DNA of 64,000 bases, taken from contig NC_061863.1 of NCBI RefSeq assembly GCF_907164915.1, positions 23,575,710-23,639,709 on the forward strand, in the 5' to 3' direction. This DNA is from Impatiens glandulifera (Eukaryota; Streptophyta; Magnoliopsida; Ericales; Balsaminaceae). Of this stretch, positions 47,362-59,947 are shown one piece after another. Under the pieces are notes generated by a model. The model searched no databases. It saw only the letters and a program-made list of their open reading frames with translations, and was not told the DNA's origin. The position numbers and the translations under genes are program-made. Numbering within the stretch: the stretch's first letter is position 1; each line of letters starts with the position of its first letter.

Positions 47362-48001
47362 GTGAGTAAACAGATCTTATTTCCTTCGTTTGAATTTATT
47401 TACTGATTAAGCTGTAAATTAGCTCGATTAGCCAAAAAATGTATTTTTATTAGCTGGGTATTAACTATTGATGAAGGAAATCATCCTGTTGGATCTGAAT
47501 GATAAGTTTAAATGTGGAAGTAAAGGTGATTCGGCTCATATTTTTTATTTTGAAATTGGTGCACTCTTTACAGTTTCTTTTCGAAATCTTTGGTGAAATG
47601 GAAACTGGGTTACTGTTCAAGTTAGTTCATTTAGTGTCTATTTATGTTATTTTTTGATCTTTTGGGGTTTTATATACAAGGCAATAACATCCCAACATAG
47701 CTTAAGGCGTTCTAAATCATTGTGGGTATGATATTGTTCTAAAGAGATCTGTTTACTGTTGTGTTTTCAGGTTGTCTCTGTCTGATCTTCCCCATTTTAC
47801 TATTTTGATCTAGCTCATCAAACCATGGAAGCTACGGATATCTAATTTGCTTATTCATGGTTAATTGGTTTCCCCATAATTTGTTTGTTCAATTGCATTG
47901 GGCTTTTGGGCTTGACACCTGCTTGACAGAAAGAAAGATTCTTTCTTCCAGTGCTGCATCCGCTGCCAAGCGTGATTGTTTCTGATTTTTGTCATTGCTT
48001 C

Positions 48002-49906
48002 ATGTCTCCAAACTTGGACAGTCCTGTTCAGACTCAGATGGCTGTAGCAGCTTTCAACAGTTTGTATGGAAACAACAAGATGGAAGGAAAGCCCTCAGGA
48101 AGGAGGCGAGTCTTTGTTCAGACCGAAACTGGTTGTGTGTTGGGAATGGAACTTGATCGAAGTGATAATGCACATACTGTAAAGAGAAGATTACGGCTTG
48201 CACTAAACGTTCCAACAGACGAGAGCTCGTTGACATTTGGTGATATGATTTTGAAAAACGACCTCAGTTCTGTTCGAAACGATGCACCTCTTCTGTTAAC
48301 GCGAAACTCCATCCATCGAAGCTCATCAACCCCTTGTCTATCGCCTACTGGAAGAGATGTTCAACAAAGAGATTGGAGCGGTCCGATTGAGATACTAGGG
48401 AAATCAACTCACTTTGCCCGAACAAAGCAAATCGTTAAGGAAATTGTCAAGGCAATGAAAATAGGTGTTGATCCACTTCCTGTTCACAGTGGGCTGGGAG
48501 GTGCGTACTATTTTCGAAACAGTAGAGGGGAGAGTGTTGCTATTGTGAAACCTACTGATGAAGAGCCATTTGCACCTAACAACCCAAAAGGATTTGTGGG
48601 TAAAGCTCTAGGTCAACCAGGATTTAAACGTTCTGTTCGTGTTGGAGAAACGGGGTTTAGAGAAGTTGCAGCTTATCTCCTTGACTATGAACATTTTGCA
48701 AATGTACCTCCTACTGCATTGGTAAAAATTACTCATTCCATTTTCAATATAAACGATGGTGTAAATGGAAACAAGTCTCTGAAAAAGAATCTGGTCAGCA
48801 AAATTGCTTCATTTCAACAATTTATCCCTCATGACTTTGATGCCAGTGACCATGGAACATCCAGCTTCCCTGTTGCTGCTGTTCATCGTATAGGTATTCT
48901 TGATATCAGGATCTTCAACACAGACAGGCATGCAGGAAACCTTCTTGTTCGGAAGCTTGATGGTGTTGGGAGGTTTGGTCAAGTGGAACTAATCCCCATT
49001 GATCATGGCCTCTGTTTACCAGAGTGCTTAGAGGATCCTTATTTTGAGTGGATACATTGGCCTCAAGCTTCAATTCCTTTTTCAGAGGACGAGCTCGAGT
49101 ACATAGCAAATCTCGACCCATTTAAGGACTCTTCCATGTTACGAAGTGAACTTCCCATGATCCGTGAGGCATGCCTACGTGTTTTGGTCTTGTGCACAGT
49201 TTTTCTCAAGGAAGCTGCTGCCTATGGTCTCTGTCTTTCTGAGATTGGAGAAATGATGAGTCGGGAACACAGAAGGGATGAAGAAGAGCCTAGCGAGCTC
49301 GAGGTTCTGTGCATTGAGGCAAGAAAACTAGTAGCCGAAAGAGAGATGCTATCACCAAGGACCGAAGCAGGAGGAGACGAGTTTCAATTTGATATTGACT
49401 GTGAAGAAGCAGAATTTGACTTTGCTCCGAAAATGGGATCTGAAATTTTCAATAGAGCTCCCTATCCGTTTGGACATGGAGGCAGTAATGTTCGTTCTCT
49501 GCTTTCTAAGCTGGAAGAAAGCATTGAGGAAGAGGAAAGCGAGGAGAATGAGGATACCAAAAATGAGGAAACCAACCTTCCTGTTAAAGATGTTCCAACA
49601 ATTTCAAATATATCTTTGTCTCTGAAGAATACTACTCTTGGTGATAAAAACAAAAATTATGTAAAATCATCTGGAGCAAAAGCAAAACAAGGAAATTCTG
49701 CAAGTTCGTCTTCAGGGCACAGAAGTTCTAATGAGCAGCTTCCACCCAGTGTGAGCTTTGTGAAGCTAGCAGACATGAATGAGGAGGAATGGACACTTTT
49801 CTTAGAGAGGTTTCAGGAGCTTCTACGTCCTGCCTTTGCAGAGCGAAAATGTGCAACTCTTGGTCCCAAGCAGAGGCAGAGGCTTGGAACATCATGTCAG
49901 TTTTGA
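48002..49906 (+). CDS. PI4KG: Phosphatidylinositol 4-kinase gamma (ubiquitin-like domain type)
   Basis: A single 634-codon coding exon. The ATG at 48002 (MSPNLDSPVQTQMAV) matches the start typical of the Arabidopsis gamma 5/6/7 group; the frame is open further upstream without an ATG. Residues about 34-105 form a ubiquitin-like domain (VFVQTETGCVLGMEL, SSLTFGDMIL). The kinase region follows: glycine-rich SGLGGAYYF near 163-171, candidate ATP-binding Lys183 in VAIVKPTDEE, catalytic Asp308 in FNTDRHAGNLLV, metal-binding Asp334 in IPIDHGLC. An acidic, serine-rich linker (about 500-600) precedes the conserved end QRQRLGTSCQF. Some members of this group act as protein kinases with little lipid activity, so the substrate is uncertain. 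An AATAAA lies at 50183. Confidence 0.95.
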   Translation: MSPNLDSPVQTQMAVAAFNSLYGNNKMEGKPSGRRRVFVQTETGCVLGMELDRSDNAHTVKRRLRLALNVPTDESSLTFGDMILKNDLSSVRNDAPLLLTRNSIHRSSSTPCLSPTGRDVQQRDWSGPIEILGKSTHFARTKQIVKEIVKAMKIGVDPLPVHSGLGGAYYFRNSRGESVAIVKPTDEEPFAPNNPKGFVGKALGQPGFKRSVRVGETGFREVAAYLLDYEHFANVPPTALVKITHSIFNINDGVNGNKSLKKNLVSKIASFQQFIPHDFDASDHGTSSFPVAAVHRIGILDIRIFNTDRHAGNLLVRKLDGVGRFGQVELIPIDHGLCLPECLEDPYFEWIHWPQASIPFSEDELEYIANLDPFKDSSMLRSELPMIREACLRVLVLCTVFLKEAAAYGLCLSEIGEMMSREHRRDEEEPSELEVLCIEARKLVAEREMLSPRTEAGGDEFQFDIDCEEAEFDFAPKMGSEIFNRAPYPFGHGGSNVRSLLSKLEESIEEEESEENEDTKNEETNLPVKDVPTISNISLSLKNTTLGDKNKNYVKSSGAKAKQGNSASSSSGHRSSNEQLPPSVSFVKLADMNEEEWTLFLERFQELLRPAFAERKCATLGPKQRQRLGTSCQF

Positions 49907-52900
49907 AAAGAGTAAATTCTTATGTTACTTACTGGAAGAGAATGGTTGTTGAGAGAAATAAGCATGGTTTTACCGGAGTGGCGGTGAAGGCTTCTTAGGG
50001 TAGGCTATGTTGTAGTACTGGTTGTCTCTATTAAGTTGTCGTAGTTTATAGCAAGAGGTAGGACGGGTTGCCTGTAAATATCTTTCGAAAAAGCTGCTAA
50101 GTGAAACGTCAAATATGGGCTTGTTTGTATTTCCCCCCCTTTATTTGCATTTTACCCAGCTTTCTCTCCTTATGAACTAGTTCAATAAATAACTTGGTAG
50201 ATTGATAAAAGTTCAAAAAAGAGTTTATGTAAATTTTGACCTAAATATTCAGCACTGGTTTGCATATGGATCTGTTTGGCAACATTCTGAATGAATCTCT
50301 GATTAAAATATGAAAATATATGTCAAGTGGCTTCAAGAGCTGTTTTGAGAAGGATATTCAGCTCCTCATACAAATATTTAGAGCCTCAGATGCTGAATCA
50401 GTAAGTTGTGATCTTCTATCTGTTATTTTGCATTAAATTCTTCAGATATACAAATTGTTAATAACATGTTTCTCTATTTACAAATTGCAATTGAATCAGC
50501 ATTTCATTGCTCCCCAGATTCAAGTATGAAATGAATCTTGTGACTTTCAAATACTTTATCACTCAAACTTTTGAAGTAGAGAAATCATCCTCTTTTCCTT
50601 CTTCTATTTTAACTGTTGAATATGGAATATGGTCTGTTTAGAAAGCTCATGTTGAACTAACTTCTTTGGATGTTTCAGTCTCTCAGATATGTATGCCTAT
50701 ATCATTGTTCAAAGGAGGGTTTTCTAATGTTATAGGTGAACTTCCTTGATAATGACATCCAAGCTAGCTACCAAAATGCATCAGCTAAAACAAGAAGAAA
50801 TTGAAGTTGGTGGTCCCCAAATTGGATTTGAACAGGATATGGCCTTTCAGATTTATCATATATTCTGTAAGGGTTATTTAATAACTTTTAAATAACTCAC
50901 CATTCTTTCACCTATGAAATACCCTATATTTCTTTTAAAAAATATTATTTTTTCCCATTAAATATTGATACCTCTTAAATCTTTTGAGCCAATAATCATT
51001 TTTCATAATCCAAACTAAACAAGGTTATTTAAATAACCTAAATTAGAACAGAGTGTTGTAAGCTGGCATGATATTTGAATAAATGAAAAGTATAAATGGA
51101 GACTAAACAATGAGAATATTTGTATTATTCTTACATAGTTTTGAATTATTGTGTATATTACAAAGTTCAGGGCTTATTTGCACAATAACTCAAGTTCGGG
51201 ATTTTTCTGTTACTTTTCAAGAATTCTATGCATTCAACATATTCAGCATTTGATATTTATTATTTAACTAGTTGTGAGTACTTATTATTAGGTTTTCATT
51301 ATAAAACATGTTAATAAAAACCAACTTAATAGAGACACTGAAGAAGTTTTAAGTGTTGAATCAATTTGTATCTCAGAAATTTGCTTGTTTTATTCTAGGG
51401 GGGAAAGCCAAACAAGTTTTAGGGGCATATTTTGATGATCAACTTGCTTGCATAAGACATAAGGTGGATGCATTAATCAATATGGTCAATTTAGAAGGGA
51501 TAAGCTTTTTTATAGTTTGGTGAAGGTCTTAATCAGGGGTGTGATATAGCCTATGTGGAGAAGAGAACATTTCTCTATCTGAGCTTTAATAAGATATGCA
51601 GTTCTGAGAAAAAAATGACATGACATGACATGGGAGGTATTATTATATTTGTTTGGATAAGTATTTGTCCAATGATGTCAACATGGCAGTCATATCTTTA
51701 ATTAGCCTTCTTTCTTTTTGCCAAAATCTTATTTAGGGCTTGATCTTTACAAGACATTTGAATTGAAGATTCAACTTAATGTTATACAAAATAGTATGTT
51801 TTTAATGTTTGGGCTTAATTTGTGGTGAAGTGAAGTTTGTGATCAAGCCAGATGTTGTCTTTCTCTGGCTTTGTCCTATGATGTTTGGCAGTAGGGATAT
51901 AGGGGGGGACTTAGGACAGAAAGATCTAGTTTGGGGATAGGAGTTTGAAAATTTCAGATAGGATTGGATTATAAATTGTGAAAATGGGCCTAGTATGATG
52001 AAGGGAACAATTGGAGTCAACTTTAGCAAAACTTGTAGATGATGGGGATTGGGGGAGGAACTCTTTCTGTAGGGTTTTCTTTACCTGGGGATATTTGGGA
52101 AAATAATAGAAGAAATAAGGCAATATAGGGTGGGGTTTTGTCTTTTTTTGGCATGAAATAGTGAATGAAGAAAATAATTGGTGGGGTTAAAAAGAGAGTT
52201 CTAGTCTGCCCCCACCACCATCATGGAGGAGAAGGATAACAAGATAAGATGTGAAAGATAAAAACAAACTTGATGTCAAAGCTAGACAATTTTATTTTCA
52301 TGTAAATAAACTTCTATTTGATTTGTTTTCATCTTTAATAATTTGCAGTCTGAATATGATGTAAAAGCCTTATAATATGTTAACCCTACTAGCCTGATCA
52401 GCAAGAGTCAGTTATTTGGAATATAATCCAAGTGATCATTTGATGAAGATGACACCATCTTTTTTTCTTTTACTTTCTCATACTTTTATTATGAAACAAC
52501 AAAAGAAGAGAGGTTTGTTGGGAAAAGAAAGGAAGTGAAGTTGCATACTCTTTTTGTCGAAAAGATCTTCACAGATTTCGATTATGTGTTGTTGGTTCAC
52601 TTACTTTGAGAAAGTAGAGAACAGAAAGTGCTAATCTAACTAAAGAACTTTGGAAAAGCTTTGGTATGGTATTGGCTTAGCAGCTTTTGTTTGGTCAAAA
52701 GTTTGAGGATTGATGGACTCTTTCATGTGGATTGTGGGGAACCATGTAACCAGAAAAGTGAAATGTAGGCAAAATGAGTTAGGCTTAGATAATATCTTCT
52801 AGGCTGCTTGTAACTGAATGTTGTTGATTAGATAGACTTTTGATTTTCTTTCTTATAGTGGATGGAAGACCCAACTGTTGAATTTCCAAAGACTGATATC

Positions 52901-54730
52901 TTTTATTTTGGCCAACTCCAAAGACACAGATTGAAGTAACTCAGAAAAGGTATCACATTGGTTTCTTTTGATAAAATTTTGTTTTTCTTTTGTTTCTTAT
53001 TTGAAAGATTCACATAAAATTTTTAGAGCTATGTCTAAACATTTTGCTGTTCTCCAAATACAATTAGATTATTTTTGTATTAGAAGCATGTTGTATCCAT
53101 TTATTATTATGTCAATTCTCTTCTTTTTGTATTAGTTCTACCAACATATGTGAATGAAATATTATTACTTAGGAAATCTAAAGATGTTAAAATGTAATAA
53201 GAAAATAATAATAAGATGTACCATAATATTTGAGTGATTTAACTTGCAAAGATTAGGTTACTTGTTTTTTCTTGAATTAAATGCTCTCTTACTATTAAAA
53301 TTATAGTTATCGTTATGGCCTCTAGATTTGGTGGGGTTGTTGCTAACGCTCATAGGCATATCGTTATGGCCTCTAATGAGTGGCGATTCAATGGTGTAAA
53401 CTTTGTCTCGGATGTTGGTGATAGTGGCTAGGGTGTGCCTTATGGGATTGACATCGGGTTGAAGAGAGCGTTATGGAGATGGGAACAATGTTTATGGGTG
53501 GAGAGAGTATGCTGTGAGTTATATATGACAAGGATTTTACTTCAAATCTTAATTTTAGTAATTGGGCTAGAAGAATGGTAGCTATGCTATGGGGTAAAGC
53601 TAACAAGTAATGATAGAGAGAGTGATGTGAGAGCTACTCCACAGCGACCCCATCTGAATAAAATTTATCATGTAAAAAGTTAGAGAAAGAAAGTTATGCT
53701 TGAGACAGAATGCTACCGAACATGGTTACGTTTGGGACGGAATGTTTTCAAACATGACTTTCTCTCTAACTTTTTATATTTATAAAATTTTATTTCTAAC
53801 TTTTATATTTGTGGCTTATTTTTTTTCCACACTGCAAGGTGCGGTCGCTCTTCCATCTCGCTTTCTCTTATTCAAAGCTAATTCACGACTTTTGATTGCC
53901 TTTATTATGTGTATGACTTATAATTTGAGTAACATAGGACTATAAAGATGTTAGCTAACAAATGGGGTAAAGCTAAATTCATGAATTTGGATTGTGATTA
54001 TGTATATCACTTTGTATTTTCATTCGTTTAGTTCAATGATAGAGCAAAATAGTTTATGTCCAGTCATCGAGAATTAAATAAATCCTTCTAGTGTTGTTGT
54101 TAATTATTCCTTTATTTATTTTTACTGTTTCATTGATGTTTTTTCTTGTACTGTCTATCCTTTGGAGCATTGATTTTGATACATTTTAATATCATGAAAT
54201 TGTTGGAAAAAAAATGATTTCAGACATTAATTATAACTCTCAATTGATGTTTGCATGGGTTGAGGCAGTTATATGGGATTTATGTAATTCTTAAGCCTTT
54301 TAGTATCGAAAGAGATATAAATGTCCGGGAAATTGCGGCTTATTATAGGATCCATTTTTTTTTTTGGCTAACGGCCCAGTGAAAAAATAAATGGATTCTT
54401 TAATTAGTTTATATATTTTCTTCTTGGATAGGCCTAGTGGAAAAATGATAATTATTTAAAAACACAACATGATCATTTTGTTAAAAATCAATTAAATAGT
54501 AAAATATTTTGATCTCAAATTTTATTTTTTAACAGAATTTAAATTTATCAAAAACATCACAATTTTTTTATTTATAATTTACTTTAAATAATTTCCTCTA
54601 AATCAATCATATTTTTCATATTAATTAATTTAAAAAAAAAACTAATTTTCAAAACTAATTTTCTTAGATGAAAAAGTGTAAAGAGCATCAAATAAATGAA
54701 GCAATCCAAACTAAGTTATTTAAGAAGGGA
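49907..54730. other. 3' flank of PI4K gamma and long intergenic region
   Basis: The first ~300 bases are 3' untranslated region with AATAAA at 50183. The rest holds no gene I can support; open frames at 51802-52123, 53388-53606 and 53700-53945 are unrecognised. An inverted pair AAAAGTTAGAGAAAGAAAGT (about 53676) and ACTTTCTCTCTAACTTTTTA (about 53757) could form a hairpin. Confidence 0.4.
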
Positions 54731-54738
54731 ATAACACC

Positions 54739-54944
54739 CAGCGGAGTTAGAATTTGAAATCTACCTGAACTAATTTTTTTATATAAAATCTATCCGGGCT
54801 AGCTTGATAATAATATCAAGTTTTAATGTGAATTTTATCCTTTAGCGACGAGAAACGTGTCAATAATGACGGGAAAATACCCTTTTATTGTCAAAAACAT
54901 ACAAAGTGTTTTAGGAGGTAGCTTTGTACACGGATCCGCCCCTG
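54739..54944. mobile_element. hAT-type MITE with perfect 8-bp target duplication (family member 1)
   Basis: It starts CAGCGGAGTTAGAATTTGAA and ends GGATCCGCCCCTG. The flanks are ATAACACC at 54731-54738 and 54945-54952. The interior (GAAATCTACC, AATCTATCCGGGCTA, TTTAGCGACGAGAAAC, TTATTGTC) matches the element at 59722-59947. It is 206 bp and non-coding. Confidence 0.9.
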
Positions 54945-55030
54945 ATAACACCAGTCCTCAGTGGTTGGGAATGCCTATAATGGACCCCTGATAACACCAG
55001 TCCTTAGTGGGTTGGGAATGTCCTATAAGC
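54943..55030. repeat. Direct duplication of about 45 bp next to the hAT MITE
   Basis: CTGATAACACCAGTCCTCAG followed by TGGTTGGGAATG.CCTATAA occurs at 54942 and again at 54986. The unit includes the last three bases of the MITE and the right target duplication, so the duplication may post-date the insertion. Confidence 0.8.
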
Positions 55031-55404
55031 TTTAATCTATTATTTTTCTTTTAAACTTGGAGATATATATTGTTTTAATAACAAATATAATTTAATTTTA
55101 CTTATAATAATTTAGGTGACTAGATTCTTCTTCTTTTTATTCATCTCAAACTTTCTTGTCTATAATACTTTTATAAAGACAATATAAAATGACTCAAACG
55201 AGGGAAAACAAATAACAAAATTAAGTATAACTTTCCAAATACACCAATAAAAATACAGTCACAATATAAACAAATTAAGCTGGAACTATAATTATTTTAA
55301 AACATATAAACAAAGCTTACAATCAGCTATAATTACTTCAAATATATAATAAACAAAACCCAATCATAATCTAAATGCAAACTATATTAAGAATTAGATC
55401 TTTT

Positions 55405-58400
55405 TCAGATATGTCTCCATGGTCTCTCTGCAAGACCAACACATTCATGAAACCTGAAACAGTCAACAAGATGATCAATCGAAAGCCCTGCAGCCTGCAT
55501 GAATGAGTAAACTATAACCGGTCCAACCAACCGGAATCCTCTTTTCAACAAATCTTTGCTCAAAGATTCAGCCTTTGGAGTTCGCAAAGGTACATTCCTT
55601 GGATGTTTACATTTGTTGATCATTGGTTTGTAATTCACATAACCCCATATGTATCCACTGAATGAACCAAATTCCCTTTGAATCTGTTTTCTCATGTAAA
55701 AAATTAATCAATTTTGTAAGTTTTATTTAAAAAAATGTGTCACAATTTTTATACTTGCCTTGAGTATGCATTTGGCGTTGTCGATTATGCATCTCACTCT
55801 GCTCTCCGCAAGCATCAATGTCTTATCGCAGGCCATGTCGATTATATCTTTCTCTTCGATCCTTGCCACGGAGTTTGGATCGAATCCATGGAAACTTACC
55901 CTGATTATTTCTTTTCTTTTGAGGATTTCAGTCCAATTGTGATCCATCAGCATACCAGATAATGCAAGCAACTCAAATAATTGACTGTTTCATCACCATA
56001 CATCGGGAGTAATTATTCAAATTTTTACATAGGGTGGTAACTAGTAAAAAAAATAAATGATTAAGAGGTAAAGAATTGTTACTTGTCTTCATAAACTGGA
56101 ACACCCCAACATTCATCATGGAATTGGACATAAACTTTGTCTGCACATGAACTAATAGTTTTATTTTTGATCAATTTGTTGGAAACAAATATATTATTTA
56201 GTAATTTTATATCAGTTATTATCATAATAATAGATTAAAATAATAATTAAAATATAAAACTTATAGTCTGATTTAAACATTTATAATAAGTATGAAGATA
56301 TATGTGTAAAAGGTGAAAAATATCATTTACTATTTCGTTGATATATCTAAATAGTAAATGTGTATATTAGAGTTTCATCTAAACTCATCCACTTATTTGT
56401 TTAATTAATTAAACTAAGTATATTAGAGTTGGATCCAAATCCATATATATATAATTTATAATTTATTTATTATGTTAATCTAATTAGACTTAAAAGGTAG
56501 AAGACTGATTCATCCCTCTAAAAACACTCCAGAATTATCGATAGAGTTAAAAAATTTAAACTCTATTTCAGACATCTAGTAGGGTTGTTTCATTAAAGAT
56601 CCAAACCCATATTCAGAATTTGGAGATCCAAATTAAACGAGTTTCGAAGGCCGACTTAATGAACCGTTTTCCCTACCGATTATAGTAGATAACATTTATC
56701 TCGATTTATTAACATAAAATATTAAAATAAAGAAATTAAAGAATAATATTTTAATGAAGAATCAAATGATAAAACAAATGAAATCAAAAAGTTCTTATTA
56801 TCATTAGTTTGAGGGTCCGAATTGTTTAATTATATATAATTAATTACTAAACATAAATTTCATATTAGACAAAATTAATATCCAACTAAGTAATATAAAT
56901 TCATTTGTTGCTCACTCTTATTCTAAACAAGTTTAATTAATATTTAAATGCAACTTCATAATAAGCTCAGATACTATATCTAAATAATAACAATTAAAAC
57001 AATGTAAATAATATTCTAATCCAACCACCAACATAAACAAATGGGCAAAATTAAGCATATTTGTTCACAAAATTTAACACTTAAATGGACCACCTAACTG
57101 CTCATATATATATATATATATATGTAGGATAGGAATCTCAAACCCATGCATTATATAATTATGTCTGTCCCGTCGTCCAATTATGGAAAATAATTCTTAT
57201 TTTGGTTATTGTAAATTAGAATTTGAATTGAAAATGAGTGTACAATTCTATATGGTTTGTTTGTTTACTAATTTATATTATTAAACAATTATAATTATAA
57301 CTTCAATTCAATAAAATTGTATTTGATTTTGTAAATTTCAAATACATTCTTCTCACTTAAGAATGATATAGTCGAACTTATTTGTTATAAATTTTATTTT
57401 TCAAAAATCAAAACTAATAATATTTGTTAGAAAAAGCTAATAATTTTTTTTATGCTAACTTAATCTAAAAATTTATCAAAAAATATTTTTTTACTCTAAA
57501 AATATTTCATCTATTTCAATAACATCAAATTCTCAATTTTTACTTTTGACAATTTTTAAAGTTGACTATGTAACTGTGATGATGATTACAAAGTGCTAGT
57601 TTTTCAAATAATCTTATATGTGATTTAAAAAACATAATAATAAAATTGTGATTTATGTTTTTCAATTTTAACATCAATGACACATATTTATTATATTATA
57701 TACACTAACAACCTTATTGCTAAACCACATATTAAAGCTTAAGAACATTCTCATTGGGTTATAACTATGAGATAATGTTAGACACCCTCAATAATAAACT
57801 CGGGACAAATATAAAAAACACAGAATTAAGTATATATCAATGTGTTTTTATTTCCCAATTAGGTTATGTTTGATTAATGAGGAATTTGAATAAGAATGGG
57901 GGATCCAATCTCTTTTTTGTTTGATAAACTAAACTAAAATAAATGAATTATCAATTCAATCTAACAAAAATATATATGACTTTTTAAAGTTTAAACCGAG
58001 TTAGAATATGTAAAGATGTTAAATTTAACATAAGAAAATGGTTCTACCCATAACATTGGTGAATAATTTGGATGGAATGGAACATATATAAGAAATGCTA
58101 CCAACAAAATAAAACTCGACCTGATTCATTTGATCACCTACTCAATATTCATAAAATCAAAGTGAGTAATAATGTTTCTCTCTAGACATTATAAATTTAA
58201 TGAAAAATTGAAGGATAAATAACAAATATTTATTATTGGATCTTATCTAGAATCTATATTATATATTTGGTAAATCTTACCCAATACAAATAAACGTGTC
58301 CTTGTATGTTCATTTTAATTTTAGGTACCTTGAAAGTTTTAATTTTTTTTTTTTGTTAAGAAACAAGATCCATTGTACCTTGGTTTGTTTGAAATAAATG

Positions 58401-58826
58401 TAAGTGCATAACTTCATATAATAGCAATCCATGTTACATAGAAAAACTGGCAAAAAAAGACTTACCACTATTTTTTGTGATCCAATTGCACCTCCTCATG
58501 TTTTCTTCATCACAAAGCTGCGTTTGGTTCTGCTCCTGGACGGCTGCGGTGGCAGGGACTAATTCTCTTTTCTCAGGCAGAGCGATTCGTCTGAGTGCCA
58601 TTGCGATTCTTTCGGCCAGAGGGCATGTCGAATCGGAATCGTTCGAGTTTTGTGACAAAGAAAGTGAAAGTGAAGAAAGTGAAAGGGTGGAACCACTCTT
58701 GTGAAGGCCAATTGGATAGATTTTCTTGAAGTTTTTTGACAAGAAAAAACCTTGGCTTGGCCTTTCTCTGTCCTTGGGACTTGTTTGCTTCTCTAAGACA
58801 ACTTTCCTTGTATTTTCTTTTGACAT
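55405..58826 (-). CDS. DNA-3-methyladenine glycosylase I (TAG), 4 exons
   Basis: Exons on the minus strand: 58826-58466, 56140-56083, 55984-55759, 55683-55405; phases agree and give 307 residues. A plant-type N-terminal extension (Ser-rich, about 110 residues) precedes the glycosylase domain. Cys113 (RRCNWITKNS), His128 (QFHDECWGVP), His286 and Cys290 (IDHLVDC) match the zinc site of E. coli Tag (Cys4, His17, His175, Cys179). LFELLALSGM, KRGFRLVGPVIVYSFMQAAG and GLAERPWRHI are family hallmarks. The enzyme removes alkylated adenine in base excision repair. Ser149 stands where E. coli has Glu38, which contacts the base. Intron 3 has a GC donor (55758). A TATATAA box lies about 70 bases upstream of the ATG on the minus strand. 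Confidence 0.93.
56141..58465 (-). other. Large first intron of the TAG gene
   Basis: The intron is 2.3 kb, AT-rich, with a GTAAGT donor and a GTGCAG acceptor on the minus strand. It has an (AT)n tract near 57105. At 57864 a segment beginning GGTTATGTTTGATTAATGAG recalls MITE ends but no partner was found. Confidence 0.7.
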
Positions 58827-58889
58827 ATTATTATTAATATTGATTCTCTTCCTCCACTGGTGTCTGGTCTGGCCTGGTCTGCTTATAAG

Positions 58890-58900
58890 TTATATAAATA
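58890..58900 (-). promoter_or_regulatory. Candidate TATA box of the TAG gene
   Basis: On the minus strand ATTTATATAACTT lies about 65-75 bases before the start ATG at 58826, which would leave a short leader. Confidence 0.45.
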
Positions 58901-58949
58901 TTTGTTTTTGGGGAGGACAGATGGGTGAGATGGCTTTAAATTTATAAAG

Positions 58950-59721
58950 GAATTAATGAGTTTGCCAAATGAGGTGGTGGTGGTCTATGAAGAATATGGT
59001 AGTTGAAATGTGAGTTTCATAAATTATTATTATTTTTTCATATTTCAATACACTACTTCAATTTTAAGCCAAATCAAGAAAGTAAGTGCATTATACTACT
59101 TGATTCTTTTTGAATAAAGTCATTGATATTAAGACAAAGACAAATTCAACCCAATATTTTATTTTCCAATTATTTGGTGTTAATTTTTGTATAAGCATAA
59201 ATATAATAAAAACCCTTATTATGCCTAGAAATATTCAACTTTTTTTATACTTTATCTTGTAAAATGTTAAAAAAAATATATTTCTTTTTCTATTTTTTAT
59301 CATGGCCAACTTAATTATAATTATTTGTTAGTTTTATACTTTTAATTTGCCCTTATCATAAGTTAAAAGAAGCATCAAGAGAAGAATAAACATGAAAAGA
59401 CACAAAATTAAAAAACTCAATCGGAAATAATAGAGGTTTGTAAATTGGAACAACCGATATTCATCATCGTTTGTAGATTTGTGCTAGCTATATAATTATA
59501 CAATTGTAGAAAGTTTGATAGTTGGGAGAAGAATGATAATCATTGTAAGAAAGTAGGAGAAAGACAAAAAAATAAATAGATGAAAAATAAAATGTTCATT
59601 GTTGTTTAATGTGATCCTAGTCGGGCATGTCTTGTATACACCAAATCCATTATCCCATTTTCATCTGATATTTGAGAGAGGAGTCCGAGATCCAAAGTTT
59701 TTCTTCGGACTCGGTTATGGT
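58950..59721. other. Upstream flank of the TAG gene, no gene seen
   Basis: AT-rich spacer up to the hAT element. The frame at 59599-59802 runs into the MITE and is not considered real. Confidence 0.4.
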
Positions 59722-59947
59722 CAGGGGCAGAGCCAGGATTTGAAATCTACCCGGGTTAATTCTTTGTCAAAAAAATCTATCCGGGTTAAACAAACGAAAT
59801 AAACCAAGTATACAGTCACTAATAATTTTTAGCGACGGGAAACTACAATAACGACGGTAATTTATTGTCGTTATTGCCAGATACATACAAATTATTTTGG
59901 ATTACCCGGGCTACAGTCCGGGCAAGCTTACACTTAGATCCGCCCTG
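59722..59947. mobile_element. hAT-type MITE (family member 2)
   Basis: It starts CAGGGGCAGAGCCAGGATTT and ends GATCCGCCCTG. GTTATGG occurs on both sides (59714-59720 and 59948-59954), with one base difference at the eighth position. The interior matches the element at 54739 (GAAATCTACCCGGG, AAATCTATCCGGG, TTTAGCGACGGGAAAC) and carries a TTACCCGGGCTACAGTCCGGGCAAG hairpin-like end. It is 226 bp and non-coding. Confidence 0.88.

Noticed and set aside
50868..51045. Possible MITE with GGGTTATTTAA and TTAAATAACC ends
   Set aside because: The ends are AT-rich and self-palindromic, and no target duplication could be set.
51802..52123. Minus-strand open frames downstream of PI4K gamma
   Set aside because: No start context, no splice pattern and no motif; composition is that of the surrounding spacer.
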